Shown here: piece after piece, positions 30,788-40,350 of the stretch
How positions within the stretch are numbered: position 1 is the stretch's first letter
Layout: each line of letters starts with the position of its first letter
Source: Streptomyces sp. P3
Lineage (GTDB): Bacteria; Actinomycetota; Actinomycetes; Streptomycetales; Streptomycetaceae
DNA: 64,000 nt
Assembly: GCA_016893485.2 (NCBI GenBank)
Contig: JAFEKX020000001.1
Coordinates: 1,116,001 to 1,180,000, forward strand
Direction: 5' to 3'
Position numbers and translations under genes: made by a program
Notes under the pieces: model-generated
Databases searched by the model: none
Told to the model about the DNA's origin: nothing
The model's input: only the letters and a program-made list of their open reading frames with translations

Positions 30788-30825
30788 CCGGCTCCGCCCG
30801 AGCCCGGGCCTGAGCCGCATGGACC

Positions 30826-30861
30826 GAGGGGCCGCCGTCCGCAGGGAGACGGCGGCCCCTC
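30826..30861 (+). terminator. Terminator of the MFS pump gene
   Basis: Perfect 14-bp stem with arms GAGGGGCCGCCGTC and GACGGCGGCCCCTC around an 8-nt loop, followed by TTCCTTC. It starts 38 bp after the pump stop codon. Confidence 0.85.
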
Positions 30862-31047
30862 TTCCTTCAAGTCTTCTCTCCAGTACGGCTCTTCGTCGAT
30901 GTGACGACCGAACGGAAGTCAACCTCCAGAACCGAAATTCACCTTGTCGGGTGAACCAGATCTTGCGGACGGCGTGTCGGGGATGCTCGGAGCCCCTCCG
31001 GGGTAACTACCGAGACCGAATGCGCCCCGTGCCGAGGTGGAGCGGCC

Positions 31048-31421
31048 ATGACAGCGGAAGCGGACGAACGCGACAGTCCCGCGGCCAACTCCTGTGCCCG
31101 TACGCGGTCCGGGGCCCTTTCACGGTGGTCGAGGTCTCGGGCGAGATCGACATGGCGACGGCCGGCTTCGTCGTGGAGCACCTGGACGCGGCGACGGCGG
31201 TCGAGGAGCCCGATGTGCTGGTGGATCTGCGGCCCGTCGAGTTCCTCGACTGCTCGGGGCTGCGGGTGCTGTGCCGGGCCGAGCGGCGGGCCAAGGAGCG
31301 CGGCGGCCGGCTGCGCATCGTCTCCGACGGACCGCGCATCGACCGGCTGTTACGCGCCTCGGGACTGCTCGGCCGCTTCCCACCGCTCCGCGTGCTGCCG
31401 CCCCGGGCCGAGCGGCCGTAA
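31048..31421 (+). CDS. STAS-domain anti-sigma factor antagonist
   Basis: About 124 residues if the ATG at 31048 (MTAEADERDSP, with GAGGTGGAG upstream) is joined to the main frame across a probable indel near 31080. The STAS fold is clear: FTVVEVSGEIDMATAGFV, then VLVDLRPVEFLDCSGLRVL, where the Ser after Cys is the usual phospho-acceptor position, and RLRIVSDGPRIDRLLRASGL. Such proteins free a sigma factor from its anti-sigma kinase when dephosphorylated by SpoIIE-type phosphatases, of which three are encoded in this window. No kinase gene is adjacent. Confidence 0.85.
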
Positions 31422-31457
31422 CGAGCCACAGCGGGCGGCAGCCGGGCCAGAAAAATG

Positions 31458-31504
31458 CCAGGGGGCCGGCACGGGCGACCCCACACCGCCCGGCCGACCC
31501 CTGG
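31458..31504. terminator. Possible bidirectional hairpin
   Basis: Imperfect stem: CCAGGGG then GCCGG on the left pairs with CCGGC and CCCCTGG on the right across a roughly 20-nt loop. It lies between the convergent STAS and inhibitor genes. No U-tract. Confidence 0.45.
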
Positions 31505-31591
31505 TGCGGGATCGCAGTACTCCGCGACAGGGGCACGCACTCCCCAGCTACGGACCCTCCCTGTTGCTCACGGAGACGCGACCCCGGTCTC

Positions 31592-32031
31592 TCAGAACGT
31601 GAAGACCCCTCCGTATCCGTAGGAGTCCTTCACGCACTCGTTGGAGAAGACGCGCTCGTAGGAGACGCGTCGGCCCTGCCACACACCGTCGACCGTCACG
31701 ACGACGGGGTGGTAGAGCTTGTTGCAGAGCACGTCGTCCCGGGCCTTCAGGGCGTCGAAGTCGCCCCCGATGCCGCGCAGTTCGGCGCAGGCCTCGACGG
31801 CTGCCGGGTGGGTGCCGGAGGCGGTGGGCGCGCAGGTGAGGGTCACCGCGCGTTCCGGTGTGGCGAGGGCGGCGTCGTTGCCGTGGCCCATGGTGAGCAC
31901 CAGGGCCGAGGGGGCGTAGAGCGCGGCCGGAGCGGCTCCCTGGGTGGCGAGGGCGGACCCGGTCAGGGGTCCGCAGACGGCGGTGGCCGTCAGAGACCCA
32001 GGGTCGCTGCCCAGCGCGCGGTGTTCCGCAT
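31592..32031 (-). CDS. sti: Streptomyces subtilisin inhibitor (SSI) family protease inhibitor
   Basis: About 146 residues. The signal peptide ([12 protein letters not shown], then a hydrophobic stretch to SALA) is joined to the mature part across one indel near 31990. The ATG at 32031 is chosen for the upstream GGAAGG; another ATG lies 9 bp earlier. The inhibitor domain shows [27 protein letters not shown] and the reactive-site loop [18 protein letters not shown], with four Cys for two disulfides. By alignment to the Cys-x-P1 pattern of SSI, P1 is Lys, predicting strong trypsin inhibition in addition to subtilisin-like enzymes. The C-terminus GYGGVFTF is intact. Secreted. Confidence 0.92.
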
Positions 32032-32390
32032 TGTGTGCATCCTTCCGCTCGATGCGAACCGATCACGGTCCGATCGGTTCGAAGAGGTGCCGGTCCTGCC
32101 CGGTCGGTGCCGGACCGGCGGGCGCCACTCTGCCGACTCCCTCGCGGAAACTCACATCCCACCCACAGGTTTCAGTAACCTTGCGTGTTGAATCAGTGGC
32201 GTGAAGTCACGGAATTCGAACACGTCGACCCGGTAACCACACGGTTCTTGATCGTCGAAGCGGGTCGGATGGCCGGTTTACCCGTGCTCGCCAATCGTCC
32301 TGAAACAGTCCCGAAACATTCCGTTTCAGCTCTCGGCACACTCCGTCGCGGTCCCTTGCGTTCGCTCTGTCGGCGAGTAATGGTGATTAC
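32032..32390. other. Divergent intergenic region with inverted repeats
   Basis: About 360 bp between the inhibitor gene and the hypothetical gene at 32391. It contains the perfect repeat at 32056-32080 (listed) and a looser one, CTGAAAC at 32300-32306 with GTTTCAG at 32323-32329. No supported coding sequence. Confidence 0.55.
32056..32080. promoter_or_regulatory. Inverted repeat upstream of the inhibitor gene
   Basis: Perfect 9-bp arms GAACCGATC and GATCGGTTC around a 7-nt spacer, lying 25-49 bp upstream of the inhibitor ATG. It could be an operator overlapping the promoter or a 5' leader hairpin; the sequence does not decide. Confidence 0.5.
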
Positions 32391-32942
32391 ATGATTACGA
32401 CAGAGCAGCAGGAGAAGCTTCGCGGCTGGTTCACCGGCCGTCTGCCCGACGACCTGTTCGAGGAGCTGGTCGAGGTCACGGTCGACCGCGAGGAGGTCAC
32501 CGTGATCGGCCGCATCCCCGCGCCCAAGCTCGCCGAGGGCGTCTCGGACGCCGAGAAGGAGGCAGCCGTCCAGGGCCGCGTCCAGGAGTTCCGCGAGCGC
32601 ACCCGGGACACCCGGATCGCCCTCGCGCGTGAGGCCGAGCACCGGTTCCGCAGGAAGGTCTCGTGGGGTGTGGAGTGCGCCGGGGAGCGCTCTCTGTTCA
32701 CGCACGTCGCCGCGCCCGTGATGACCCGGCTGCGCCAGCCCGAGCGCCAGGTCCTTGACACCCTCATCGCCGCCGGTGTGGCGCGCAGCCGCAGCGACGC
32801 GCTCGCCTGGTGCGTCCGGCTGGTCCAGCGCAACACCGACGACTGGCTCGGCGAACTGCGCGACTCCCTCGAACACGTCCAGCGGGTCCGCGCCCAGGGC
32901 CCCGACGCCGAACCGGAGGACGCACCGGGCGACGCCGACTGA
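32391..32942 (+). CDS. Conserved actinobacterial hypothetical protein
   Basis: 183 residues, intact, starting MITTEQQEKLRGWFTGRLPDD (first 20 shown as start of a helix-rich protein). The middle is strongly charged (VQGRVQEFRERTRDTRIALA, RFRRKVSWGVECAGE), and near the C-terminus LIAAGVARSRSDALAWCVRL resembles a ribbon-helix-helix-like or short DNA-binding-like helix pair, but I cannot assign a family. No membrane segment or signal. It stands alone between the inhibitor and the NCS1 operon; a 10-bp tandem repeat starts 8 bp after its stop. Confidence 0.7.
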   Translation: MITTEQQEKLRGWFTGRLPDDLFEELVEVTVDREEVTVIGRIPAPKLAEGVSDAEKEAAVQGRVQEFRERTRDTRIALAREAEHRFRRKVSWGVECAGERSLFTHVAAPVMTRLRQPERQVLDTLIAAGVARSRSDALAWCVRLVQRNTDDWLGELRDSLEHVQRVRAQGPDAEPEDAPGDAD

Positions 32943-32950
32943 CTTCTACT

Positions 32951-33006
32951 GACTCCGAGCGACTCCGAGCGACTCCGAGCGACTCCGAGCGACTCCGAGC
33001 GACTCC
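32951..33006. repeat. Tandem 10-bp repeat, five and a half copies
   Basis: The unit GACTCCGAGC occurs five times without change from 32951 to 33000 and is followed by a partial copy GACTCC. It begins 8 bp after the stop of the hypothetical gene. The 10-bp period is close to one helical turn. Copy number may vary between strains. The unit is too short and spacer-free to be CRISPR. Confidence 0.9.
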
Positions 33007-33202
33007 AGGGTGGACGATTCCTCCACCCACGGCGCGAAAGATGGATGAACCGTCCTCTGGTGCGGGTGTCACGGCCGCCATAGCGTCGGCGGACACCCTG
33101 AGGACGGCATCCGCTCACCCCGCCCACCCCGCGCGCGTGACGCCCGTCCCCACCGCCACCGCGCTACAACGCGCTCCACCGCCGTCCCCCGCTGGAGCCC
33201 CC

Positions 33203-34796
33203 TTGTCCCCCTCGTCCGAGCAGCCCGCCCCCTCCCCCGACGCGCCGAGCCAGTCCCTGACCGAGGTCGAGACCTACGGCGTCGAGCGCATCCCCGACGC
33301 GGACCGCACCGCCACCCCGCTCGACCTGTTCCGGGTCGCGTTCGGCGGTGCCAACACCTTCTCCACCTGCGTGCTCGGCGCCTTCCCGATCCTGTTCGGC
33401 CTCTCCTTCTGGCAGGGCCTCGCGGCCACGCTCCTCGGAGTCGTCGTCGGCGCGCTGATCCTCTGCCCGATGGCGGTGTTCGGCCCGGTCAACGGCACGA
33501 ACAACGCGGTCGCCTCCTCCGCGCACCTCGGCGTGCACGGCCGGGTCGTCGGCTCGTTCCTGTCCCTCCTCACGGCCGTCGCGTTCTTCTCCATCTCGGT
33601 ATGGAGCTCGGGCGACGCCCTGGTCGGCGGCGCGCACCGCCTGTTCGGCCTGGAGCAGAGCACGCTCTCCTACGTCGTCGCGTACGCCCTGTTCGCCGTG
33701 CTCGTCCTCGCGGTGTGCGTCTACGGCTTCCGGTTCATGCTGTTCGTCAACAAGATCGCCGTGATGTCCGCGACGGTCCTGTTCCTGCTCGGCGCGATCG
33801 CCTTCGCCGGTGACTTCGACCCGTCGTACGCCGGTGTCTTCACGTCCTCGGCGGACGCGGCGACCCAGTCGCTGTTCTGGCCGTCGTTCATCGGCGCAGC
33901 CCTGATCGTGCTCTCGAACCCGGTGTCCTTCGGCGCGTTCCTCGGCGACTGGTCGCGCTACATCCCGGCGAACACCCCGCGCCGCAAGGTGGTCGGTGCC
34001 GCCTTCCTCTCCCAGATCGCGACCCTGCTGCCGTTCGTCTTCGGGCTGGCGACCGCGAGCATCATCGCCACGAAGGCTCCCCAGTACGTCGACCCGGGCG
34101 CCCCCGACTTCGTGGGCGGCCTCCTCGCGATCTCGCCGAGCTGGTTCTTCCTGCCGGTCTGTCTGCTGGCCCTGATCGGCGGCATGTCGACGGGCACGAC
34201 CTCGCTCTACGGCACCGGGCTCGACTTCTCGTCGGTGTTCCCCGGCTGTCACGGGTGCAGGCGACGTTCCTGGTCGGTGTCCTGTCCATCGCGTTCATCT
34301 TCATCGGCCGGTTCGGCCTCGACCTCGTGCAGTCGATCTCGACGTTCGCCACGATGATCATCACCTGTACGACACCGTGGATGGTCGTGATGATGCTGGG
34401 CTTCTACACCCGGCGCGGCTGGTACGACCCTGACGCCCTCCAGGTCTTCAACCGCCGTCAGCGCGGCGGGCGTTACTGGTTCGCGCACGGCTGGAACTGG
34501 CGTGGCATGACCGCCTGGTGGGTGGCCGCCGTCGTCGGTGTGCTGTTCACCAACATCCCGGGCCAGTTCGTCGGCCCGCTCGGCGACCTCGCCAACGGCG
34601 TCGACATCAGCCTGCCGCTCTCACTCGCCGTGGCCGCCGTGCTGTTCCTGGGCCTGCTCCGGCTGTTCCCCGAACCCCGTGCCGCCTACGGCCCGGAGGG
34701 GCGCGCCTGGCCCGTACCGTCGAGGTCCCGGTGCCGCCGATCACCGGCCCCGGCGCGGCCATCGAAGCACCCGTCGTGGCCGCCGAGGCCGGCTGA
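33203..34796 (+). CDS. NCS1-family cytosine/purine permease
   Basis: About 531 residues with breaks near 34245 and 34715. The TTG at 33203 (LSPSSEQPAPSPDAPSQ) has TGGAG at proper spacing; the open frame extends further upstream without similarity. The N-terminus has the family segment VETYGVERIPDADRTATPLDL, then about 12 membrane helices: FGGANTFSTCVLGAFPILFG in helix 1, GPVNGTNNAVASSAHLG in the loop, and SNPVSFGAFLGDWSRYIP, a typical NCS1 substrate-region motif. It imports nucleobases or related hydantoins/vitamins; exact substrate unknown. The stop overlaps the cyclase start (TGATG), the first coupling of a four-gene operon. Confidence 0.89.
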
Positions 34797-35461
34797 TGCC
34801 TGGCTGGTTCGACCTGTCGGTGCCCGTGGTCACCGGGATGCCCGTGTATCCCGGTGACCCGGCCGTCGAGGTCGCGGTCGCCCTGCGCGCACCCCGGGAC
34901 GGCGTCAACGTCCTTCGGCTGCACATGGGTTCGCAGTCGGGCACGCATGTCGACGCCCCCTACCACGTGGACGACGCGTGGCCCCGCCTCGACGAACTGC
35001 CCCTGGACCGCTTCGCCGGGCACGCGGTGGTGGCCGACGTACGGGGACTGCCGGACCGCGCGCCGATCACCCCCGACCTGCTGGCGCCCGCACTACGGCA
35101 GTTGCGGCCGGGCTCCCTCTTCCTGCTGGCCACGGGCTGGTCGGCGTACTGGGGCACCGACCACTATGCCGCCCACCCCTGGCTCACCCCGGAGGCGGCC
35201 GAGGCGCTCGTCGCGGCCGGGGTCCGTACGGTCGCCGTCGATGCCCTGAGTGTCGACCCGACGCCCGAACCCGGCGATCAGACGGCCGACTTGAGCCTGC
35301 CCGCGCACCGGGTGCTGTGCGGCGCGGGCGGGGTGATCGCCGAGAACCTCACCGGTCTCGATCAGCTGATCGGTCTCCCGGAGGTGGAGCTGTTCCTGTT
35401 CCCGCTACGGCTGCCGGGGGCGGACGGAGCGCCGGTACGGGCCGTGGCGCGGGCGGTCTGA
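34796..35461 (+). CDS. Cyclase-family metal hydrolase (kynurenine formamidase-like)
   Basis: 221 residues, intact. The metal-binding signature SGTHVDAPYH (family pattern HxGTHxDxPxH, with Ser-Gly at the start) lies at about residues 44-53, preceded by GMPVYPGDPAVEV, the usual N-terminal element. YWGTDHYAAHPWLTPEAAE contributes further conserved residues. Family members hydrolyse formamides or cyclic amides, which fits a gene coupled to a nucleobase-type importer. Substrate is not deducible. Confidence 0.88.
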   Translation: MPGWFDLSVPVVTGMPVYPGDPAVEVAVALRAPRDGVNVLRLHMGSQSGTHVDAPYHVDDAWPRLDELPLDRFAGHAVVADVRGLPDRAPITPDLLAPALRQLRPGSLFLLATGWSAYWGTDHYAAHPWLTPEAAEALVAAGVRTVAVDALSVDPTPEPGDQTADLSLPAHRVLCGAGGVIAENLTGLDQLIGLPEVELFLFPLRLPGADGAPVRAVARAV

Positions 35462-35507
35462 TCGGTCCGCGAAGGTCGTTGTCAGACCCGGCGGTTACGT
35501 TGGGACC

Positions 35508-36275
35508 ATGACTCGATTCGTGGTGGTGGCGGGGGCGTGGCTCGGGGCGTGGGCATGGGACGAGGTGGTGTCCGAGCTGCGCGCGGCCGGCCACGAGGCG
35601 CATGCGCTGACCCTGTCCGGGCTGGCGGAGAAGCAGGGGGTCCCGGCCGGGCAGCAGACCCATGTGCGGGACATCGTCGACGAGATCGAGCGCCTCGATC
35701 TACGGGACGTCGTCCTGGTCGGTCACAGCTACTCAGGTGTGCCTGTCGGCCAGGCGGCGGAGCGCGTCGGCGACCGGCTGGCCCGGGTGGTGTTCGTCGA
35801 CGCGAACGTGCCGGTCGACGGGACGTCGTTCCTGGACGGCTTCCCGAGCGACCACATCAGGAAGACGCTCGACGAGAACGGCGGGGCCTGGCCACCCCTG
35901 GACCCCGCCGACTACGCGGGACAGGGCCTCACGGACGAGCAGATCACGCGCATCGTCACCTACGGGACGGCGCACCCGGGTGCCTCACTCACCGAACCGG
36001 CCGTCCTGGCCCACCCGTTGGCCGACCTCCCGGCCACCTACGTCAAGTGCCTGCTCGACGGCGACGAGTTGATGCCCCCGGTGGACGAACTCGTCGGGAG
36101 CGGGCGCTGGGAGCTGGTCCGGATGGACACGGGCCACTGGCCGATGTTCTCGCAGCCTCGTGAACTGGCCCGCGTGCTGGGGAGTCGGCCGCCAGATCCT
36201 CCTGAGCCCGCGCCCGCCGGTCATGCTGACCCGAGCCCCCGCAGAGATGCCGTCGCGGTCGTGCATGCTCGGTGA
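35508..36275 (+). CDS. Alpha/beta-hydrolase
   Basis: 255 residues, intact, from an ATG 47 bp after the cyclase stop. The fold begins FVVVAGAWLGAWAWDEVV (oxyanion-hole region), the nucleophile elbow is VLVGHSYSG (Ser of GHSYSG), the acid is probably Asp in LLDGDELMPP, and the His is in DTGHWPMFS. It resembles the EstC/salicylate-esterase-like group. The last 25 residues are Pro/Ala rich and weakly conserved. The stop overlaps the dehydrogenase start (GTGA), so the two are translationally coupled. Confidence 0.88.
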   Translation: MTRFVVVAGAWLGAWAWDEVVSELRAAGHEAHALTLSGLAEKQGVPAGQQTHVRDIVDEIERLDLRDVVLVGHSYSGVPVGQAAERVGDRLARVVFVDANVPVDGTSFLDGFPSDHIRKTLDENGGAWPPLDPADYAGQGLTDEQITRIVTYGTAHPGASLTEPAVLAHPLADLPATYVKCLLDGDELMPPVDELVGSGRWELVRMDTGHWPMFSQPRELARVLGSRPPDPPEPAPAGHADPSPRRDAVAVVHAR

Positions 36276-37285
36276 CGAAAGCCCCGCCCCTCTCCTCAAG
36301 GACTCCGCATGCCCCCACGAAGAACGTCCTGGCCGTCGTCCCACCCCACATGGGCGGCCGCGCCGCCGGCGCCGGCCTGGCGACACTGCTGCCCGACGGG
36401 GTGGACGTCACCGTCGTCGAGACCGTAGGCGAGGACCCCGGCGCCCTGCGCGCGGCGCACGTCATCATCACCGCGCTCTCCCCGGTGACGGCCGAACACC
36501 TCGCCGGCGCACCGGAGTTGGAGCTGGTGCAGTGCGCGAGTCACGGCTACGACTACGTCGACCTGGATGCCACCCGCGCTCGGGGGGTGGTCGTCTGCAC
36601 CATCGGTTCCAGCGGCGCCGAGGCGCAGAACGTGGCCGAGCAGACCTTCGCGTTGATGCTGGCGCTGGCCAAGCAGATCGTCCCCGCGCACACCGCCCTC
36701 GCCCAGGGCGACTGGGCGCTCCCGCGACTCCAGCGCTCCCTGACCGAGCTGTCCGGCAAGACCCTGGGCATCGTGGGCCTGGGCGCCATCGGACAGCAAG
36801 TCGCCCGCAGGGCAGCCGCGTTCGACATGACCGTCGTCTACGCGGGCCGACGCCCCGTCCCCGAGGAGACGACCGCACGGCTGGGCGGCGCCCGCCATCT
36901 CCCCCTCGACGACCTGCTCCGCCTCTCCGACTACGTCACCCTGCACACCCCGCTCACCGACGAGACCCGGCATCTCCTGGACGCGGAGCGGCTGGCGCTG
37001 CTCAAGCCGACCGCGTTCGTCATCAACACCGCGCGGGGCGCCCTGATCGACCAGGACGCCCTGGCGGACGCTCTCGAAGCGGGCGCCCTCGCGGGTGCGG
37101 GCCTCGACGTCTTCGACCCCGAACCGCCCACCCCCGCCGTGCGGTTGCTCCAGGCGCCGAACGTGGTCCTCTCGCCGCACGTCGGCGGCGTGACCCGGGA
37201 GACGGTGCTCCGGATCGCGCTCGCCGCCGTGCGGAACGCCGCCGACCATCTGACGGGTAAAGTCCCGGGCGACGTCGTCAGTTGA
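36272..37285 (+). CDS. D-isomer-specific 2-hydroxyacid dehydrogenase
   Basis: 337 residues from the GTG that overlaps the previous stop; an ATG at 36308 with one missing C is an alternative start. NAD-binding GKTLGIVGLGAIGQQVARRA lies near the middle; the catalytic Arg is in VINTARGALIDQDAL, the Glu in the following segment, and the His in LSPHVGGVTRETV. It reduces a 2-keto acid or oxidises a D-2-hydroxy acid with NAD(H). Last gene of the NCS1 permease operon, so it probably finishes a degradation route whose substrate is unknown. Confidence 0.92.
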   Translation: MTKAPPLSSRTPHAPTKNVLAVVPPHMGGRAAGAGLATLLPDGVDVTVVETVGEDPGALRAAHVIITALSPVTAEHLAGAPELELVQCASHGYDYVDLDATRARGVVVCTIGSSGAEAQNVAEQTFALMLALAKQIVPAHTALAQGDWALPRLQRSLTELSGKTLGIVGLGAIGQQVARRAAAFDMTVVYAGRRPVPEETTARLGGARHLPLDDLLRLSDYVTLHTPLTDETRHLLDAERLALLKPTAFVINTARGALIDQDALADALEAGALAGAGLDVFDPEPPTPAVRLLQAPNVVLSPHVGGVTRETVLRIALAAVRNAADHLTGKVPGDVVS

Positions 37286-37300
37286 GCGGGTCCACGGTCC

Positions 37301-38924
37301 TCAGCTGAGCCGCTCCGAGACCCTCGCGGGCCGCGCCGACGGCGCTCCCGTGCCGGAGATCGACAGCGAACCGGGGCTGGCCGTCACCCCGTTGGTCAGC
37401 CACCGCTGCGCGGTCGAGCGGTCGCGGACCTTGAGGACGATCACCGCCCCGGGTCCTCGCTGGTGGAGGTGAGCGCCAGCGCCGCGTTCCAGCGGGGCAG
37501 CAACTCGCCCTGCGCGGTGAGGTCGTAGCGGACATCGTTGCCGCGCGCGGCCTTCGCGTCGGCGCAGGTGCCGAGGACGACGACACCGGCGTCGGCGTGC
37601 GAGTCCAGGCACAGCGCGGGGTTCGCCGCACTGCGCAGCAGCCCGTCGGTGTCGTAGGACCACTCCTGGGTCGCACCCGACGAGCACACCGCGAGGCTGG
37701 TGCCGGCGCCTGCCTTCACGGTGCCCTGGATGTCGAGGCACAGGTCGGCGGCGGCGTTGCGCAGCCGCGTGCGCTGGGGTGCGGCGGGGAGGCGGGCGGT
37801 GCCGGGGGCGGAGGACGACACGTGTCCGGGGCCGCTGTTCGTGGTGCTGGAGGCGACGGGACCGGCGGTGCCGTCGCCGTGGCCAGGCCACAGGCTGACG
37901 GCGAGCACCAGCGTGACGACCCCGGCACCGACCAGGCCGGCGCCGACGAACAGCGCCCGGGACGAGCGGACCGCGTCCACGATCCGGCGGCCGGGCGCGG
38001 GGGAGGCGGGACAGCAGCCGATGCCGTCCCGTGCCGCCGCCGGTGTGCCCGCCGTGCCGGGAGGCCGTCTTGGCCCGGGGATCGTGCCCGACGCGTCCCG
38101 GCCGGGACGCGAGGTAGGGGCGGGCTCCCCAGCCGAGTACCGCCTCGGCGAGGAGAACCCCAACCCGCCTTCGAAATAGCCGAGTTGTTCGGCGGCGAAA
38201 CGGCAGTAGCGGCACTGGGTCAGATGCTGCTGGACATCGGGGAGCAGGGTGCCGCCGCGCCGAATCGGGGCGTCGAGGAGTCGGTTGTAGTAGCGGCAAT
38301 CCTGGGTCGGCGCGAGTTCCCGGTGGGCGCGTACACAGCCCTGGCGGAATTTTTCGTGCGCTTCCTGGAGAGCGGCCGACGCGTTGTCGGTGTCCATGCC
38401 GAGCAGAGCCGCCGGCACGGTTATCGACTCGGCCTCGACCTCGGTGTGCCACAGCAGACACTGGGCGAGCGGTGGAAGCGTCTGGAAAGAGCGCTCCGCC
38501 AGCTTCCGATTTTCCGCCGTCATGGACTTCGCGGCCCGCATGGCACGGCCTCCGGAGGGTTTCTCCAGATCGGGAAGAACACTCGATATTCGCTCTTCCG
38601 TGGACCACTCCCGGAGCGTGTCGCGCACGGTCAGCAGCAGTCGGGGCCGCAGCGCCACCCCGTGTTCACCGAAAGTCAGCCGGTCGAACACCTGATGGAA
38701 GGCCGCCGCCGCTGCCATCGCGGGAATGGCCCCCTCGGCGTCGAGGCAGATGCCCGCGTAATCCTGGACCGGCCGCCAGTGCCGTGTCATGAGCAGGGCG
38801 ACCGAATGTGCGGCCTCCCCCTCCGGGCGGCCCCGCAGCCAGCCGGCCAGGGTCTCGTCGGATTCCTCGGGGGCCCCGCCGTCCGGCGGCGGGTAAGGAG
38901 GACGAGGGGGTGAGGGATGGACAC
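37301..38924 (-). CDS. Sigma-like/zinc-finger/transmembrane/ricin-lectin sensor protein
   Basis: About 541 residues with breaks near 38905, 38150-38110 and 37445. The GTG at 38924 has GAGGAATC upstream. Order: an N-terminal region resembling a diverged ECF sigma factor (sigma-2-like DYAGICLDAEGAIP, sigma-4-like LPPLAQCLLWHTEVEAES); an anti-sigma-type zinc finger HLTQCRYCRFAAEQL (HxxxCxxC); a Pro/Gly linker; one membrane helix (LFVGAGLVGAGVVTLVLAV); and an outside RICIN beta-trefoil with LCLDIQGTVKAGAGTSL, QEWSYDTDGLLRS and AQRWLTNGV. The same architecture recurs at 58994-60806. A carbohydrate signal outside may control the sigma-like domain inside; that is inference from domain order. Confidence 0.83.
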
Positions 38925-39311
38925 GGAGTGGATTCCTCGGATTCGGTTCATCAACAGCTCAATGAGCCCCGGCATTGCCCCCGCGCGGGTGTTTCACCCT
39001 TGCACAACCCACCGAACCCAACAAGGCACTTGGGTAACATCCCTACCATTGAAAGAAAGTCAGATGCGGTGCCAACTCGCTTCACCTGCACGGGCTTTCG
39101 ACTTTCCATGCGCCCCGTGTGAACCATGCGCACGCACCGGTGCGTCACGCACGCTCCCGGCACACCGCCCACCGCGGTCCACTGGAATCGGCCTTTCTCG
39201 GAGGCCCAGCGCTGGACGGCGGCTCTCCCGCGCCAAACGGCCGCCGACCCTGCTCCTCCCGCCCTCGGTCGGCGGCCCCGAGGGCGGGGGCGGCCCACCC
39301 CCGCCCTCCCG
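38925..39311. other. Intergenic region
   Basis: About 390 bp between the lectin-sensor start and the aldo/keto reductase stop, both minus-strand genes. It should hold the promoter of the sensor gene near its right flank and a terminator of the reductase gene at 39258-39288. No coding sequence supported. Confidence 0.55.
39258..39288 (-). terminator. Terminator of the aldo/keto reductase gene
   Basis: An 11-bp perfect stem, arms CCCGCCCTCGG and CCGAGGGCGGG, with a 9-nt loop. It lies 24 bp beyond the reductase stop on its strand. Confidence 0.75.
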
Positions 39312-40190
39312 TCATGCCGCCACCACGCGCCCGATGCCGTCGAGTTCGGCGACCGCGTCCTCGGGCAGCACCAGGTCCGCCGCCGCGATGTTGTCCCGCA
39401 GATGCGCGCGGGAGGAGGTGCCGGGGATCAGCACGGTGGTCGCCGACCGCTGCAACAGCCAGGCCAGCGCGACCTGTTGGGCCGAGGCGTCCAACCGGGC
39501 GGCGACGTCGGAGAGGGTCCGCGACTGGAGCGGGGGTGAAGCCGCCGAGCGGGAAGTAGGCGGCGAACGCGATGTTCTCCGCGGCGCACCGCTCGACGAG
39601 GGCGTCGTCCCGCCGGTTCGCCAGGTTGTACAGGTTCTGCACGGTCACGACCGGCGCGATGGCCTGGGCCTCGGTCAGCTGGGCGGCGGAGACCGTGCTC
39701 AGCCCGAGGTGCCGGATCAACCCCGCCTCCCGCAGCTCGGCGAGGGCACCGAACTTCTCGCCGATCGACTCCTCGTCGGCGGTGTCCTGCGTGCCGAGCC
39801 GGAGATTCACCACGTCGAGGACGTCGAGCCCGAGGTTGCGGAGGTTGTCGTAGACCTGCGCCTTGAGGTCCTCGGGGTGCCGGGACATGATCCAGCCGCC
39901 GTCGGAGCCGCGCCGGGCGCCGACCTTGGTCACGATGTGCAGGTCGTCCGGGTAGGGGTGGAGGGCCTCCCTGATGATCTCGTTGACGACGACGGGGCCG
40001 TAGAAGTCGCTGGTGTCGATGTGGGTGATGCCTCGCTCGACGGCCTCACGGAGGACGGCCACCGCTTCGGCGCGGTCCTTCGGGGGCCGAAGACGTGGGG
40101 GCCGGCGAGTTGCATGGCGCCGTATCCCATGCGGGTGAGGGTGAGGCCCTCGGCGGGGGTGAGGGTGCCGCCGGAGACGGTGTCGGCCAT
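39312..40190 (-). CDS. Aldo/keto reductase
   Basis: About 293 residues with breaks near 40090 and 39535. N-terminus TLTRMGYGAMQLAGPHVFG; catalytic region GITHIDTSDFYGP (Asp and Tyr of the tetrad); LHIVTKVGARRGSDGGW with the catalytic Lys; C-terminal cofactor site VALAWLLQRSATTVLIPGTS. NADPH-dependent carbonyl reductase; the expected catalytic His segment reads VVNLRLG rather than H, as in some family members. Divergent from the XRE regulator at 40351 across 160 bp, so that regulator may control it. Confidence 0.88.
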
Positions 40191-40350
40191 GATGGCGCGC
40201 CTTTCGATGAGGGTGGACCAGGGGATCCGCGGTGTGCGGTCCGGTCCTGCCATCGACTCTGCGCCCGTCGCGGCCGGGCAGGCAGTACCCGGATGTTCCT
40301 GGTAGTGACAGGGACACGCACCGCGGAGGATTCGGACCTACGGTGGTGAC

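Noticed and set aside
32951..33006. Possible CRISPR array
   Set aside because: Unit is 10 bp, contiguous, without spacers and without cas genes.
37301..38924. Simple secreted ricin lectin
   Set aside because: The N-terminal 250 residues, zinc finger and internal membrane helix show it is a membrane-spanning regulator-like protein, with a second copy of the same order.
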